Numbered from the stretch's first letter, positions 35,655-49,457 are shown. The stretch is 64,000 nucleotides of DNA from Bog-756 sp963710495 (GCA_963710495.1 CAVQAI010000016.1:186001-250000), one strand, 5' to 3'. Program-made: numbers and translations. Notes: generated by a model from the letters alone, not told the origin.

Positions 35655-35768
35655 GGTCGCTCTGTTCTTCGGTCGTGCTCGTTCGTGTGCTCGCTGCCCC
35701 GGCTCCAACACCCCGGGGGCCCCAACGGCGGCTCGGGTGGCCGGGTGACTCAGGCCCCGGCCCTCCGC

Positions 35769-36239
35769 CTACCAGCGGTAGTGGGCGAAAGCCTTGTTGG
35801 ACTCGGCCATCTTGTGGAGGTCCTCGCGGCGCTTGGCCGCCGCCCCGATGCCGTTGGACGCATCGCGGATCTCGTTGGACAGCCGCTCGGCCATGGTCTT
35901 CTCACGGCGTTGCTGCGAGTAGCCCACCAGCCACCGGATAGAAAGCGTGGTGGCCCGCCGGGGCCGGACCTCGACGGGCACCTGGTACGTCGCCCCTCCT
36001 ACTCTACGGCTTCTGACCTCGAGCTCGGGTCGCGTGTTCTCGACGGCCTTCTTCAGCACGGTCACCGGGTCGCCGCCCGTCTTGTCGGCCACGTCCGAGA
36101 GGGCGTCGTAGACGATGCGCTCGGCCAGCGTGCGCTTGCCCCGGCTCAGCACCCGGTTCACCACTTGGGTGACCAGGACCGAGTGGTACACGGGATCAGG
36201 TCGGAGCTCCCGGCGCTCGGCCGGACCCTTGCGGGGCAT
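35769..36239 (-). CDS. rpsG: 30S ribosomal protein S7
   Basis: A 156-residue head-assembly initiator. Motifs: PRKGPAERRELRPDPVYHS, GGATYQVPVEVRPRRATTLSIRWLV and MAERLSNEIRDA. ATG overlaps the rpsL stop (TGATG). A 114-base gap to fusA holds no gene. Confidence 0.98.
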   Translation of the reverse strand: MPRKGPAERRELRPDPVYHSVLVTQVVNRVLSRGKRTLAERIVYDALSDVADKTGGDPVTVLKKAVENTRPELEVRSRRVGGATYQVPVEVRPRRATTLSIRWLVGYSQQRREKTMAERLSNEIRDASNGIGAAAKRREDLHKMAESNKAFAHYRW

Positions 36240-36610
36240 CAGGACTCCTTTTTGGCGCCGTAGCGGCTACGGGCCTGGTTGCGCTCGCGGACGCCCGAGG
36301 CGTCGAGCGTGCCGCGGATCACCTTGTACCGGACGCCCGGCAGGTCCTTGACCCGGCCACCGCGCACCAACACGATCGAGTGCTCCTGGAGGTTGTGCCC
36401 CTCGCCCGGGATGTAGGCGGTGACCTCCATGCCGCTGGTCAGGCGGACCCGGGCCACCTTGCGCAAGGCCGAGTTCGGCTTCTTCGGGGTGTGGGTGTAG
36501 ACGCGGGTGCACACCCCCCGCCGCTGGGGCGCGCCCCGGAGGGCCGGGGTCTTCGACTTCGTCGGCTTGGTGGCCCGGCCCTTGCGGACCAGTTGCGAGA
36601 TCGTGGGCAC
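36239..36610 (-). CDS. rpsL: 30S ribosomal protein S12
   Basis: A 123-residue decoding-centre protein. Motifs: PTISQLVRKGR, RRGVCTRVYTHTPKKPNSALRKVARV (with the lysine that streptomycin-resistance mutations alter still present) and GRVKDLPGVRYKVIRG. GTG start with GAGG upstream. Heads the str operon. Confidence 0.98.
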   Translation of the reverse strand: MPTISQLVRKGRATKPTKSKTPALRGAPQRRGVCTRVYTHTPKKPNSALRKVARVRLTSGMEVTAYIPGEGHNLQEHSIVLVRGGRVKDLPGVRYKVIRGTLDASGVRERNQARSRYGAKKES

Positions 36611-36740
36611 GCGTTACCTCAACGTTCTGAACTGCAGGAATACTTCAGGCCTCGACATACAGCTGGAGGACATGCGGCTCGGCCAACTGCAGGTTCCGCC
36701 AGGGCGAACCTACCGTGGGGCGCGCGACCGCAGGCGTTCA

Positions 36741-36770
36741 ATGCTACGGCATGCCGGGCTCGGCGGGCAA
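36741..36770 (-). promoter_or_regulatory. str operon (rpsL) promoter
   Basis: Minus strand TTGCCC (36770-36765), 18-base spacer, TAGCAT (36746-36741); leader about 125 bases before rpsL. It sits between the rpoC terminator hairpin and rpsL. Confidence 0.6.
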
Positions 36771-36809
36771 GCATGCCCCCGCCGTGCGGGCCGGGGCCGT
36801 TGGGCGGGT

Positions 36810-36840
36810 CCCCCCAGGCACGGTCGGGCCATGCCGGGGG
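36810..36840 (-). terminator. Terminator after rpoC
   Basis: On the minus strand CCCCCGGCATGG pairs with CCGTGCCTGGGGGG around a CCCGA loop, with one bulge and one G-U pair. It begins ten bases past the end of the frameshift-corrected rpoC and is GC-rich without a T-run. Confidence 0.55.
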
Positions 36841-36850
36841 CGACGCCCGG

Positions 36851-40934
<4,084 letters not shown>

Positions 40935-43900
40935 CAGAATCCCCTTTCCGCCAGCGCGCCGCCGCGTCTTCCTCGTCCGAGCCGCGCTCGGGCCGGCTGA
41001 TGTCGATGCCCAACTCCTCGGCCGTGCGGAACACGTCCTCGTCGAGCTCTCGCATCTCGATCTCCTCCCCACCCGGGGCCAGGACCTCGACGTCCAGGCA
41101 GAGGGACTGCATCTCCTTGATGAGCACCTTGAAGCTCTCGGGGATGCCCGGTTCGGGGATGTTCTCGCCCTTCACGATGGCCTCGTACACCTTCACCCGG
41201 CCGAGCACGTCGTCCGACTTGATGGTGAGCAGCTCCTGGAGGGCGTAGGCGGCCCCGAAGGCCTCGAGGGCCCACACCTCCATCTCGCCGAACCGCTGGC
41301 CGCCGAACTGGGCCTTCCCGCCCAGCGGCTGCTGGGTGATCATCGAGTAGGGGCCGGTGGAGCGGGCATGGATCTTGTCGTCCACCAAGTGGTGCAGCTT
41401 CAGGATGTACACGTACCCGACCGAGATGGGGTTGTCATAGGGCTCGCCGGTCCGCCCGTTGTAGAGGACCGCCTTCCCGTTGTCGGCCACCTGGACGGTG
41501 CCGTCGACCCCGTCCGGGTTGAGCTTGCGGAAGATCTGCTGGATGGTGGGGTGGCGGCCGGCGTCGTCCTCCTCGTCCCAGTGCGCCCCGTCGAAGACCG
41601 GGGTCGACACCCAGACGGCCGGGTCGGTCCGCGGCCGGGTCTTGGACTCGGTGCCGCGCACCGCCGGGCCGGCCTCGGGGGCCGCCCCTTCCCAGCCCCA
41701 GCGGGCGGCGTACCCGAGATGGGACTCGAGCACCTGGCCCACGTTCATCCGGCTGGGGACGCCCAGCGGGTTGAGGATGATGTCGACCGGCGTGCCGTCG
41801 GCCATGAAGGGCATGTCCTCGACGGGCAGGATCCGCGAGATGACCCCCTTGTTCCCGTGGCGCCCGGCCAGCTTGTCGCCCTCGGAGATCTTGCGCTTCT
41901 GGGCCACGTACACCCGGACCAGCTGCTCGACACCGGGCGGGAGCTCGTGGGCGTCGTCCCGGGAGAAGACCCGGACGTCGATGACCGTCCCCTGTTCGCC
42001 GTGGGGCACCTTGAGGGAGGTGTCCCGCACCTCGCGGGCCTTCTCGCCGAAGATGGCCCGGAGCAGTCGCTCCTCGGGGGTCTGCTCGGTCTCACCCTTC
42101 GGGGTGACTTTGCCCACCAGCACGTCGCCCGGATCGACTTCGGCCCCGATGCGGATGATGCCGCGCTCGTCCAGGTCGGCGAGGATCTCCTCGGAGAGGT
42201 TCGGGATGTCCCGGGTGATCTCCTCGGCCCCAAGCTTGGTGTCGCGGGCGTCGACCTCGTGCTCCTCGATGTGGATCGAGGTGAGGACGTCGTCCTTCAC
42301 CAGCCGCTCGGAGAGGATGATGGCGTCCTCGTAGTTGTAGCCCTCCCAGGGCATGAAGGCCACCAGCAGGTTCTTGCCCAGGGCCAGCTCACCGTTGTGG
42401 GTGGCCGGCCCGTCGGCCAGGACATCGCCGCTCGCCACCCGTTGGCCTTCCTCGACGATGGCCTTCTGGTTGATGGCGGTGTTCTGGTTGGAACGCCGGA
42501 ACTTGGCCAGGCGGTAGACCTTGCGGCCCAGCACGGCACCGTTGCGGTCCTTGGTGTTGGCCTTGTACTCCACGGTGATCTGGTCACCGGACACGTCGGT
42601 CACCGTCCCCTCGCCCTCGGCCAGCACCACGTCGCCGGCGTCGCGGGCGGCGCGGGCCTCGACCCCGGTTCCGATGTAGGGCGCCTCGGGCACGACCAGG
42701 GGGACGGCCTGCTTCTGCATGTTGGCCCCCATCAGGGCACGGTTGGCGTCGTCGTGCTCGACGAAGGGGATGAGGGCGGTCGACACCGAGACGATCTGCT
42801 TGGGCGACACGTCCATCAGGTCGACCTCGGCCGGCGACACGAAGTCGATCTCCGAAGTGGTGCCGTACGAGGTGGTGGTGGCCCCGACCCGCACGCCGGT
42901 CCCCTGCGGCCCGCGGCGGACGAGGACCTTCTCCTCGGCGAAGCGCCCGTTGTCGTCCAAGGCGGCGGAGGCCTGGGCGATGACGTGCTCCTCCTCCTCG
43001 TCGGCGGCCAGGTAGGTGATCTCGGTGGTCACCTTCCCGTCGACGACCCGGCGGTAGGGGGTCTCGATGAACCCGTACTCGTTGACCCGGGCGTAGGTGG
43101 CCAGCGAGCCGATGAGGCCGATGTTCGGGCCCTCGGGGGTCTCGATCGGGCACATCCGGCCGTAGTGGGACGTGTGCACGTCCCGGACCTCGAAGCCGGC
43201 CCGCTCCCGCGACAGGCCGCCGGGCCCGAGGGCGGAGAGCCGACGCTTGTGGGCCAAGCCGGACAGCGGGTTGTTCTGGTCCATGAACTGGCTCAGCTGG
43301 CTGGTGCCGAAGAACTCCTTGACCGCCGCCACCACCGGGCGGATGTTGATCAGGGTCTGCGGGGTGATGGCCTCGACGTCCTGGGTGGTCATCCGCTCAC
43401 GGACGACCCGCTCCATCCGGGACAGCCCGACCCGGACCTGGTTCTGGATGAGCTCGCCGACGGAGCGGATCCGGCGGTTGGCGAAGTGGTCCTGGTCGTC
43501 GATCCGGTAGGTCGACTCGCCGTCGGCCATGTGCTTGGCCAGGTGCAGCATGTAGGTGGCCGAGGCGAGGATCTCCGACGGGCTGAGGACGCCCTGGGTG
43601 GGCGAGGGTCGCTCCAGGTCGATCTTCAGGAGCTCGGAGATGCGCTCGATCTCGGGACCCAGCTTGCGGTTGAGCTTGTACCGTCCCACCCGGGTGAGGT
43701 CGTAGCGCTTGGGGTTGAAGAAGGCGTTCTCGAAGTACTGGCGGGCGGCCTCGACCGAGAGCGGCTCGCCGGGCCGGGCGCGCTTGTAGATCTCGAGGAG
43801 GGCCTCCTCGCGGGTCGGGGCGAGGTTCTGCTCCTTCTCCCATTGGCCTTCGAGGAAGTCGAAGTGGCGCACGAATCGCTCGAGGAAGGCGGTGTCCTCG

Positions 43901-44511
43901 TAGCCCAGGGCGCGCAGCAGGACGAAGAGGGAGAGGCGGCGCTTGCGGGCCACCCGGCAGCCGGCGGTCACGTCCTTGGAGGGCTTGGCCTCGACGTCGA
44001 ACTCGATCCACTCGCCGCGGTAGGGATGGATCGTGCCGGTGAAGACGGTCTTGGCGTCGCGGCCCGGCTGGAAGATGACGCCGGGGGAACGGACCAGCTG
44101 GCTCACCACCACCCGCTCGGTGCCGTTGACGATGAAGGTGCCCTTGTCGGTCATCACCGGGAAGTCCCCCATGAAGACCGTCTGCTCCTTGATCTCGCCG
44201 GTCCCCGCGTTCATGAACCTGGCGCGCACGAAGACCGGCGCGGCGTAGGTCATGTCCTTCTCCTTGCACTCCTCCACCGAGAACTTCGGTGGAGGCCGGA
44301 GATCCGGGTCGGCCGGGTCGAACTCGAGCTCGAGACTCAGCTGGCCGGTGAAGTCCTCGATCGGGCTGATGTCGCCGAACGTCTCGGCCAGGCCGCGATC
44401 GAGGAACCACTGGAACGAGTCGCGCTGGATGGCGACCAGATCGGGCAGTGGCAACGCCTCATCGATGTTGGCGAAGGAAAACCGTTCCGGGCTGTGGGAC
44501 CGTGCTGTCAA

Positions 44512-44731
44512 CGGGCCTACTCCTCCCAATTGCGTGACGGATGGGGTGACGACGGGGTACTGCGGACAAGAACAATCAGGCGCTGCGGCAAATCGGGCCT
44601 GCTACCAGGGATATCGGGACGAGAGCTCGGCACCGACGACGACCGGCGGGGCGGCCGAGAGGGGTATTGGGGCGCGCGTCAAACAGGAAGAACACGCAAG
44701 AAGACAGAGGGAGCAGGCACGGCAACCAGTG
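44512..44731 (-). other. rpoB leader, no gene
   Basis: About 220 bases between the predicted rpoBC start site and the TTG start. No open frame was recognised; the only clear signal is GGGAGGAG at 44527-44520. Confidence 0.5.
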
Positions 44732-44760
44732 ATCTTACCCGGAGGCGCACAAGATCACAA
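44732..44760 (-). promoter_or_regulatory. rpoBC promoter
   Basis: Minus strand TTGTGA (44760-44755), 17-base spacer, TAAGAT (44737-44732). It gives rpoBC its own transcript with a ~215-base leader, separate from rplJL. Confidence 0.7.
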
Positions 44761-44804
44761 CCCACAGGCCGGGGGCCCGGGCCAAGCCAGCACAGGGTAG
44801 GAGA

Positions 44805-44839
44805 ACGGCCGGCCCCAGTCAAGAACTTCGGCCGGCCGT
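44805..44839 (-). terminator. Terminator or attenuator between rplL and rpoB
   Basis: A perfect 10-bp inverted repeat ACGGCCGGCC (44805-44814) / GGCCGGCCGT (44830-44839) with a 15-base loop, 140 bases past the rplL stop and just before the rpoBC promoter. In E. coli a partial terminator occupies the same place. Confidence 0.6.
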
Positions 44840-44980
44840 GTTCCGGCGCTGCGTCCGGCGGTCGGCGGGGCCGCGGCCCGGCCCGAGAGCTCCCGGCCGA
44901 CCGTCTGACCGGGGCCGATGCTCCCCCAGGAGCCGAGCCCGGCGGACCGAGGCCCCCGGAGCCGGGTCCTGAAATCCGGA

Positions 44981-45379
44981 CTACTTGAGCTCGACGGAGG
45001 CGCCTGCCCCTTCGAGCTGGGCCTTCGCCTTCTCCGCGTCTTCCTTGTTGGCCTTCTCCAGGACGGGCTTCGGGGCGTTGTCCACGAGGTCCTTCGCCTC
45101 CTTCAGGCCCAGGCTGGTGAGCGAGCGGACCTCTTTGATCACCTGGATCTTCTTGTCCCCGGCCCCGGTCAGGATGACGTCGAACTCGGACTTCTCCTCT
45201 TCGGCGCCACCGCCGGCGTCGGCTCCGCCCCCGGCCGGAGCGGCGGCCACCGCCGCCACCGGAGCCGCGGCCGTCACGCCGAAACGCTCCTCGAACTCCT
45301 TCAGGAGCTCGCTGAGCTCGAGGACGGAGAGCTCGGCGATGCCGTCGAGGATCTGGTCCTTGGTGAGGGTGCCTGCCAT
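44981..45379 (-). CDS. rplL: 50S ribosomal protein L7/L12
   Basis: A 132-residue stalk protein that recruits translation GTPases. N-terminal dimerisation helices (ELSVLELSELLKEFEERFGV), an Ala/Gly-rich hinge, and the C-terminal domain with EFDVILTGAGDKKIQVIKEVRSLTSLGLKEAKDLVD. 72 bases after rplJ. Confidence 0.98.
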   Translation of the reverse strand: MAGTLTKDQILDGIAELSVLELSELLKEFEERFGVTAAAPVAAVAAAPAGGGADAGGGAEEEKSEFDVILTGAGDKKIQVIKEVRSLTSLGLKEAKDLVDNAPKPVLEKANKEDAEKAKAQLEGAGASVELK

Positions 45380-45451
45380 GGTGAATGTTCTCCTTGGGTT
45401 TTCGGTGGGTTCTGGAAGTCGTTGGTCGTTCTGCGGCGCTGACTCGGTGCG

Positions 45452-46174
45452 CTACTCGGTGGCCGCTTCGTCGTCAGCGGCCGGGGGTTCGGCGGTTGCC
45501 TCGGGATCGGCGGCCGGGGATTCGGCCGTCGTCGGCTCGGCCCCGCCGGTCTCGGCCCCGCTCTCCTCGGTGGCGTCGGTCTCCGGGGCGGCCTCGGCGG
45601 TCGGCTCGTCCGTCGTGGGGGTGTCAGCCGGGGCGGTCGAGGCCTCTCCGGCCGCTTCCCGCTTTTCGATCAGCGCCGAGAGCCCGTAGGCGAGCTGCCG
45701 CGGCAGGGCCTCGATGAGGCCGGCGAGGTTCTGGAGCGGCGCCGAAAGGGCCCCGGCCACCTGGGAGAGCAAGGTGTCCCGGGACGGGAGATCGGCCAGC
45801 AGCTGCAGATCCCGGGCCGAGAGCAGGCCGGTCCCGACCACGCCGCCCTTCACCACGAGGCGCGGGTTGTTGCGGGCGAAGTCGCGCAGCGCCTTGGCCA
45901 CCGCGCTCACGTCCCCGTGCACGAAGGCGATGGCCGTGGGGCCGGTGAGCAGGTCCTCGATGGGCGCCTGGGGCCCGCCCGCCACGGCCAGTCGCACCAG
46001 GGTGTTCTTGTAGATCTTGTAGTCGCCGCCGGCCGCCGTCAGCTCGCGGCGCAACGCGGCGATCTCCGAGACGGTCAGGCCCCGGTACTCGGTGAGCACG
46101 GCGCCGTCGGATGCCTCGAGGCGGCTCCGCACCTCGTCGACGACGGCCACCTTGTCGGCCCTCGGGTTGTCCAT
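45452..46174 (-). CDS. rplJ: 50S ribosomal protein L10 with acidic C-terminal tail
   Basis: A 240-residue stalk base that binds L7/L12 dimers. Core (1-175): EYRGLTVSEIAALRRELTAAGGDYKIYKNTLVRLA, GPTAIAFVHGD, then the L12-binding helix. The last ~60 residues are rich in Ala, Glu, Thr and Pro and do not belong to the family. ATG at 46174 has GGAGG upstream. Confidence 0.96.
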   Translation of the reverse strand: MDNPRADKVAVVDEVRSRLEASDGAVLTEYRGLTVSEIAALRRELTAAGGDYKIYKNTLVRLAVAGGPQAPIEDLLTGPTAIAFVHGDVSAVAKALRDFARNNPRLVVKGGVVGTGLLSARDLQLLADLPSRDTLLSQVAGALSAPLQNLAGLIEALPRQLAYGLSALIEKREAAGEASTAPADTPTTDEPTAEAAPETDATEESGAETGGAEPTTAESPAADPEATAEPPAADDEAATE

Positions 46175-46397
46175 GGTGCCTCCGCTGAGCTCGTGGCTCA
46201 GGTCGGGCCGTAGACACCGGCGGGCGGTGGCGCGCGCCCCGCCCTTACGGGCTTGGCGCGGAACGCCTCGTCGGGCGGGCCCTCGGGCCCCTTCGGTGCC
46301 GGCGGGCGGCACACCGGAGTTCTACGGCGGTTCGGTTAAATCTGGAAAAGGAAACCCTATCAGGCGCCCGGTCGGGATCAGGCGCCGGGCCGAGCGG
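46175..46397 (-). promoter_or_regulatory. rplJ leader, candidate L10 autoregulatory RNA
   Basis: A 223-base gap between rplA and rplJ. At 46233-46260 the minus strand folds as CGCGCC-AA-GCCC-GUAA-GGGC-GG-GGCGCG, a hairpin with a GNRA tetraloop and an A-A/G-G internal loop, the sort of element bound by L10. A possible -10 TAGGGT lies at 46359-46354 with no clear -35. Position and structure suit an L10 leader; the match is not proven. Confidence 0.4.
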
Positions 46398-47120
46398 TCA
46401 GGCCGAGGCGGCCAGGCTGTCATCGACGTTCCGGGCCAGCAGCGGGTCGATGTGCACCCCGGGGCCCATGGTCGACGACAGGGTCACCGCCCTCACGTAG
46501 CGGCCCTTGGCCGAAGCCGGCTTTGCCCGGTAGATCTCGTCCATCACCGCGTGGAGGTTCTCCAGCAGGCGGGCCGGCTCGAAGGACACCTTGCCGATGC
46601 GGAGGTGGATGTTGCCGACCTTGTCGGTCCGGTACTCGACCCGGCCCCCCTTGAACTCGATCACGGCTCGTTCGACGTCCTCGGTGACCGTGCCGGTCTT
46701 CGGGTTGGGCATGAGCCCTCTCGGGCCCAGGACCCGTCCGAGCGTCCCCACCTGGCCCATCATGTCGGGTGTGGCCACGGCCACGTCGAAGTCGAGGAAC
46801 CCCTCACTGGCGATCCGTTTCACCAGGTCATCGGCTCCGACCACGTCGGCGCCGGCGGCCCGGGCCTCGGCCGCCTTCTCACCGGCGGCAAACACCGCCA
46901 CCCGAGCCGTGCGGCCGGTTCCCGCCGGAAGCGACAGGGTCCCCCGCACGATCTGGTCGGCCTTGCGAGGATCCACACCGAGTCGGATGGCGATCTCCAC
47001 CGTCTCGTCGAAGGAGGCCTTGGCCGACGACTTGACCAGCTCCACCGCCTCGGTCGGCGTGTACAGGTGCTCGCGATCGATGTCGGCGACGCTCGCCTGG
47101 TACTTCTTTCCGCGGGTCAT
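46398..47120 (-). CDS. rplA: 50S ribosomal protein L1
   Basis: A 240-residue L1-stalk protein. Motifs: SFDETVEIAIRLGVDPRKADQIVRGTLSLPAGTGR, VATPDMMGQVGTLGRVLGPRGLMPNPKTGTV and STMGPGVHID. ATG at 47120 gives MTRGKKYQ; the longer frame is rejected. Follows rplK by 61 bases. Confidence 0.98.
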   Translation of the reverse strand: MTRGKKYQASVADIDREHLYTPTEAVELVKSSAKASFDETVEIAIRLGVDPRKADQIVRGTLSLPAGTGRTARVAVFAAGEKAAEARAAGADVVGADDLVKRIASEGFLDFDVAVATPDMMGQVGTLGRVLGPRGLMPNPKTGTVTEDVERAVIEFKGGRVEYRTDKVGNIHLRIGKVSFEPARLLENLHAVMDEIYRAKPASAKGRYVRAVTLSSTMGPGVHIDPLLARNVDDSLAASA

Positions 47121-47181
47121 GGTGTGGCTCCGTTCGCTGTCCGCTCGTGACTGCCTGTGCTCGCCTCGTGCCGCATCCGGC

Positions 47182-47613
47182 TCAGCCGGCGACGGCGATG
47201 CCCATCGACCGGGCCGTGCCCTCGACCTGGCGCTTGGCCGACTCGATGTCGTCCGTGTTGAGATCCGGAAGCTTGACGGTGGCAATCTCGGCCACCTGGG
47301 CGCTGGTCACCGTGCCGACCTGCTCCCGACCGGTGGTGGAGGCACCCTTCTCGAGGCCGGCGGCCTCCCGGAGGAGGGCCGGGGTCGGCGGCGTCTTGAG
47401 GATGAACGAGAAGGTCCGGTCCTCGTAGATGGAGATCTCGACCGGGACGATCGAGCCGCGCTGGCTCTCGGTGGCTGCGTTGTACTGCTTGCAGAACTCC
47501 ATGGTCTGGACGCCGTGCGGCCCGAGGGCCGTGCCCACGGGCGGGGCAGGCGTGGCTCCCCCCGCGGGGAGCTGGATCTTCACGACCGCAATGACGCGCT
47601 TCCTCGGTGGCAT
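47182..47613 (-). CDS. rplK: 50S ribosomal protein L11
   Basis: A 143-residue protein of the GTPase centre, binding site of thiopeptides. Motifs: IQLPAGGATPAPPVGTALGPHGV, FKTPPTP-like FILKTPPTPALLREAAG and the C-terminal RSMGIAV. Follows nusG by 36 bases. Confidence 0.98.
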   Translation of the reverse strand: MPPRKRVIAVVKIQLPAGGATPAPPVGTALGPHGVQTMEFCKQYNAATESQRGSIVPVEISIYEDRTFSFILKTPPTPALLREAAGLEKGASTTGREQVGTVTSAQVAEIATVKLPDLNTDDIESAKRQVEGTARSMGIAVAG

Positions 47614-47649
47614 CGGTGCCTCTCCTTGCTCGTTCTCGTCCGCTCGGGC

Positions 47650-48555
47650 CTAGAGCTTCGCGACCTGGCTGAACTCGAGCTCCACCGGGGTCTCCCGCCC
47701 GAAGATGTTGACCAGCACCTTGAGCTTGAGCTGGTCCTCGTTGATCTCGGCGATCTGGCCCGAGAAGTCGGCGAAGGGCCCTTCCTTGACCCGGACCGTC
47801 TCGCCCACCTCGTGCTCGAGACGGGGCCGGCTCCGCTTGGCCGGGGCCTCGGTGCCCTCGACCTTGACCTGGAGGATGCTCTCGACCTCGCGCCGCGAGA
47901 GCGGGGTCGGCTTGGTGCCGGGCCCGACGAAGCCGGTGACGCCCGGGGTGTTCCGGATGACCGCCCAGCTGTCGTCGTCGAGCTCGCAGCGGCACAGGAG
48001 GTAACCGGGGAAGACCTTCTTCTGGACCACCACCTTCTTGCCGTTCTTGAACTCGACCACGTCCTCCATCGGGATGACCACCTCGTAGATGCGGTCCTCC
48101 ATGTTCATGGACACGGCCCGGCTGTGGAGGTTGGACTTGACCTTGTTCTCGTAGCCGGCGTAGGTGTGGACCACATACCACCGGCCGGGCTGGTCGAAGG
48201 GGCTGATGACGAGGGGCTCTTCCTCGAACTCGTCCTCCAGCTCGTCGTCCGACTCGTCCGCCTGGGCCTCGAACTCGACCGGCTCGCCCCCGGTCACCGC
48301 CCCGTCGCCTGTTTCGGCGCCGTGCCCGGTGTCGGCCGTCCCCTGGGTGACCGGCTCGGCGCCTTGCCCGGTGTCGGCTCCCTCGGCGTGGGCTGCCTCG
48401 GCCGGAGCATCCCCGGATTCGACCGATTCCTCGGGGCCGGCGGCCGGCACCTCGACCGATCCTTCGGGCCCGACCTCCTCGGCGCGACGGGCGTCGGTCG
48501 GGTCGGCACCGGGCTGAGGGTTGGATTCGTCGTGGGTCACGGTCATATCGGTCAC
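47650..48555 (-). CDS. nusG: Transcription antitermination factor NusG with acidic N-terminal extension
   Basis: Residues ~122-301 are NusG: the NGN domain (WYVVHTYAGYENKVKSNL, VFPGYLLCRCELDDDSWAVIRNTPGVTGFVG) and KOW domain (VKEGPFADFSGQIAEINEDQLKLKVLVNIFGRETPVEL). The first ~120 residues are Glu/Ala/Gly-rich and acidic. Actinobacterial NusG often has an acidic N-terminus, but this one is long. GTG at 48555 overlaps the secE stop (GTGA). Confidence 0.96.
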   Translation of the reverse strand: MTDMTVTHDESNPQPGADPTDARRAEEVGPEGSVEVPAAGPEESVESGDAPAEAAHAEGADTGQGAEPVTQGTADTGHGAETGDGAVTGGEPVEFEAQADESDDELEDEFEEEPLVISPFDQPGRWYVVHTYAGYENKVKSNLHSRAVSMNMEDRIYEVVIPMEDVVEFKNGKKVVVQKKVFPGYLLCRCELDDDSWAVIRNTPGVTGFVGPGTKPTPLSRREVESILQVKVEGTEAPAKRSRPRLEHEVGETVRVKEGPFADFSGQIAEINEDQLKLKVLVNIFGRETPVELEFSQVAKL

Positions 48556-48845
48556 GTCTTGAACAACCAGAGGACGCCCTTGGCGAAGGCGTAGTTGAGG
48601 ATGAAGATCAGCACCATCAACGACAGAAGGGTGACCAGGGTCACCGTGGTGTAGTTGACGACCTCGGACCGGTTGGGCCAGGCCACTTGGCGCAGCTCCG
48701 AGCGTACCTCGCGCAGGAACTGGCCCGGACGGAACGGATCACGCTTGGGCGGCCGTCGTGGGGGCGTGGCACTCCGCCGGGGCGGCGCCTCGCCCTCGGG
48801 GTCCTGCCCTTGACGCTGCATCATTCGCTTCTGTTCTCGGTTCAC
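48552..48845 (-). CDS. secE: Protein translocase subunit SecE
   Basis: A 97-residue SecYEG subunit with one C-terminal membrane helix (about 68-92) preceded by FLREVRSELRQVAWPNRSEVVNYT. The N-terminal half is Arg/Pro-rich. GTG at 48845 has AAGGAAG upstream; an in-frame ATG at 48920 is rejected because it lies inside tRNA-Trp. Confidence 0.95.
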   Translation of the reverse strand: MNREQKRMMQRQGQDPEGEAPPRRSATPPRRPPKRDPFRPGQFLREVRSELRQVAWPNRSEVVNYTTVTLVTLLSLMVLIFILNYAFAKGVLWLFKT

Positions 48846-48893
48846 CGCAGCTTCCTTCGGACGTTCCGTGGGGACCATTCCACCGGTGGTGAG

Positions 48894-48966
48894 CAGGGCA
48901 GGAGGGACTTGAACCCCCAACCTTCGGTTTTGGAGACCGGTGCTCTGCCAGTTGAGCTACTGCCCT
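48894..48966 (-). tRNA. tRNA-Trp (CCA)
   Basis: A 73-base cloverleaf. Acceptor AGGGCAG pairs with CTGCCCT; anticodon loop CTCCAAA gives CCA; T-arm has GTTCAAG. CCA tail not encoded. Directly upstream of secE, the classical position. Confidence 0.97.
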
Positions 48967-49092
48967 CTGCCGACCGCCGTGCCGCGAGCGGACAGCCGAT
49001 CGCAGGGGCGGTCCTCCAGGCTATCACCGGCGAGAACTGGATTCCCACGCGTTCCGACCACCCCGCACCACTCGGTCCGGCCACCGGTGTGG

Positions 49093-49257
49093 CTAGCGGG
49101 TCTCCTTGTGGAGCGTGTGGCGACGGTCCCACCGGCAGAACTTCTTCATCTCGATCCGCTCGCGATCGTTCAGCTTGTTCTTGGTGGTGATGTAGTTGCG
49201 TCGCTTGCACACCTCGCAGGCGAGGGTGACCTGGACTCGCTTCTCGTTCTTCGGCAC
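49093..49257 (-). CDS. rpmG: 50S ribosomal protein L33
   Basis: A 54-residue protein starting at GTG 49257 (AGGAG upstream). First pair CEVC is present, but the second site reads FCRWDRRH with Asp where the zinc-binding family has Cys, so the ribbon is incomplete. The rest (RRNYITTKNKLNDRERIEMKKF, HTLHKETR) is typical. Between tRNA-Trp and tRNA-Met. Confidence 0.95.
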   Translation of the reverse strand: MPKNEKRVQVTLACEVCKRRNYITTKNKLNDRERIEMKKFCRWDRRHTLHKETR

Positions 49258-49303
49258 GGTTTGCTCCTGCTGACGTTTCCTGGGGGTTGAATGTCGAAAC
49301 CAG

Positions 49304-49377
49304 TAGCGGCGGCCGGACTCGAACCGGCGACCCCACGATTATGAGCCGTGTGCTCTGACCAACTGAGCTACGCCGCC
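49304..49377 (-). tRNA. tRNA-Met (CAT), elongator type
   Basis: A 74-base cloverleaf; anticodon loop CTCATAA gives CAT. The first acceptor pair is a G-U wobble, and the anticodon stem lacks the GGG/CCC of initiators, so this is elongator Met (or possibly an Ile-2 tRNA with modified CAT; acceptor identity favours Met). No encoded CCA. Confidence 0.93.
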
Positions 49378-49384
49378 ACGGGCG

Positions 49385-49457
49385 AGCCCCCTGTCGGAAT
49401 CGAACCGACGACACCAGCCTTACCATGGCTGTGCTCTGCCGACTGAGCTAAGGGGGC
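49385..49457 (-). tRNA. tRNA-Thr (GGT)
   Basis: A 73-base cloverleaf; acceptor GCCCCCT/AGGGGGC, anticodon loop ATGGTAA gives GGT. Seven bases before tRNA-Met, so co-transcribed. Confidence 0.97.

Noticed and set aside
48846..48920. Upstream ATG start for secE
   Set aside because: It would translate through the tRNA-Trp gene; GTG at 48845 has a good ribosome-binding site and gives a normal SecE.
49304..49377. Initiator tRNA-fMet
   Set aside because: Lacks the three G-C pairs in the anticodon stem and the unpaired first acceptor base of initiators.
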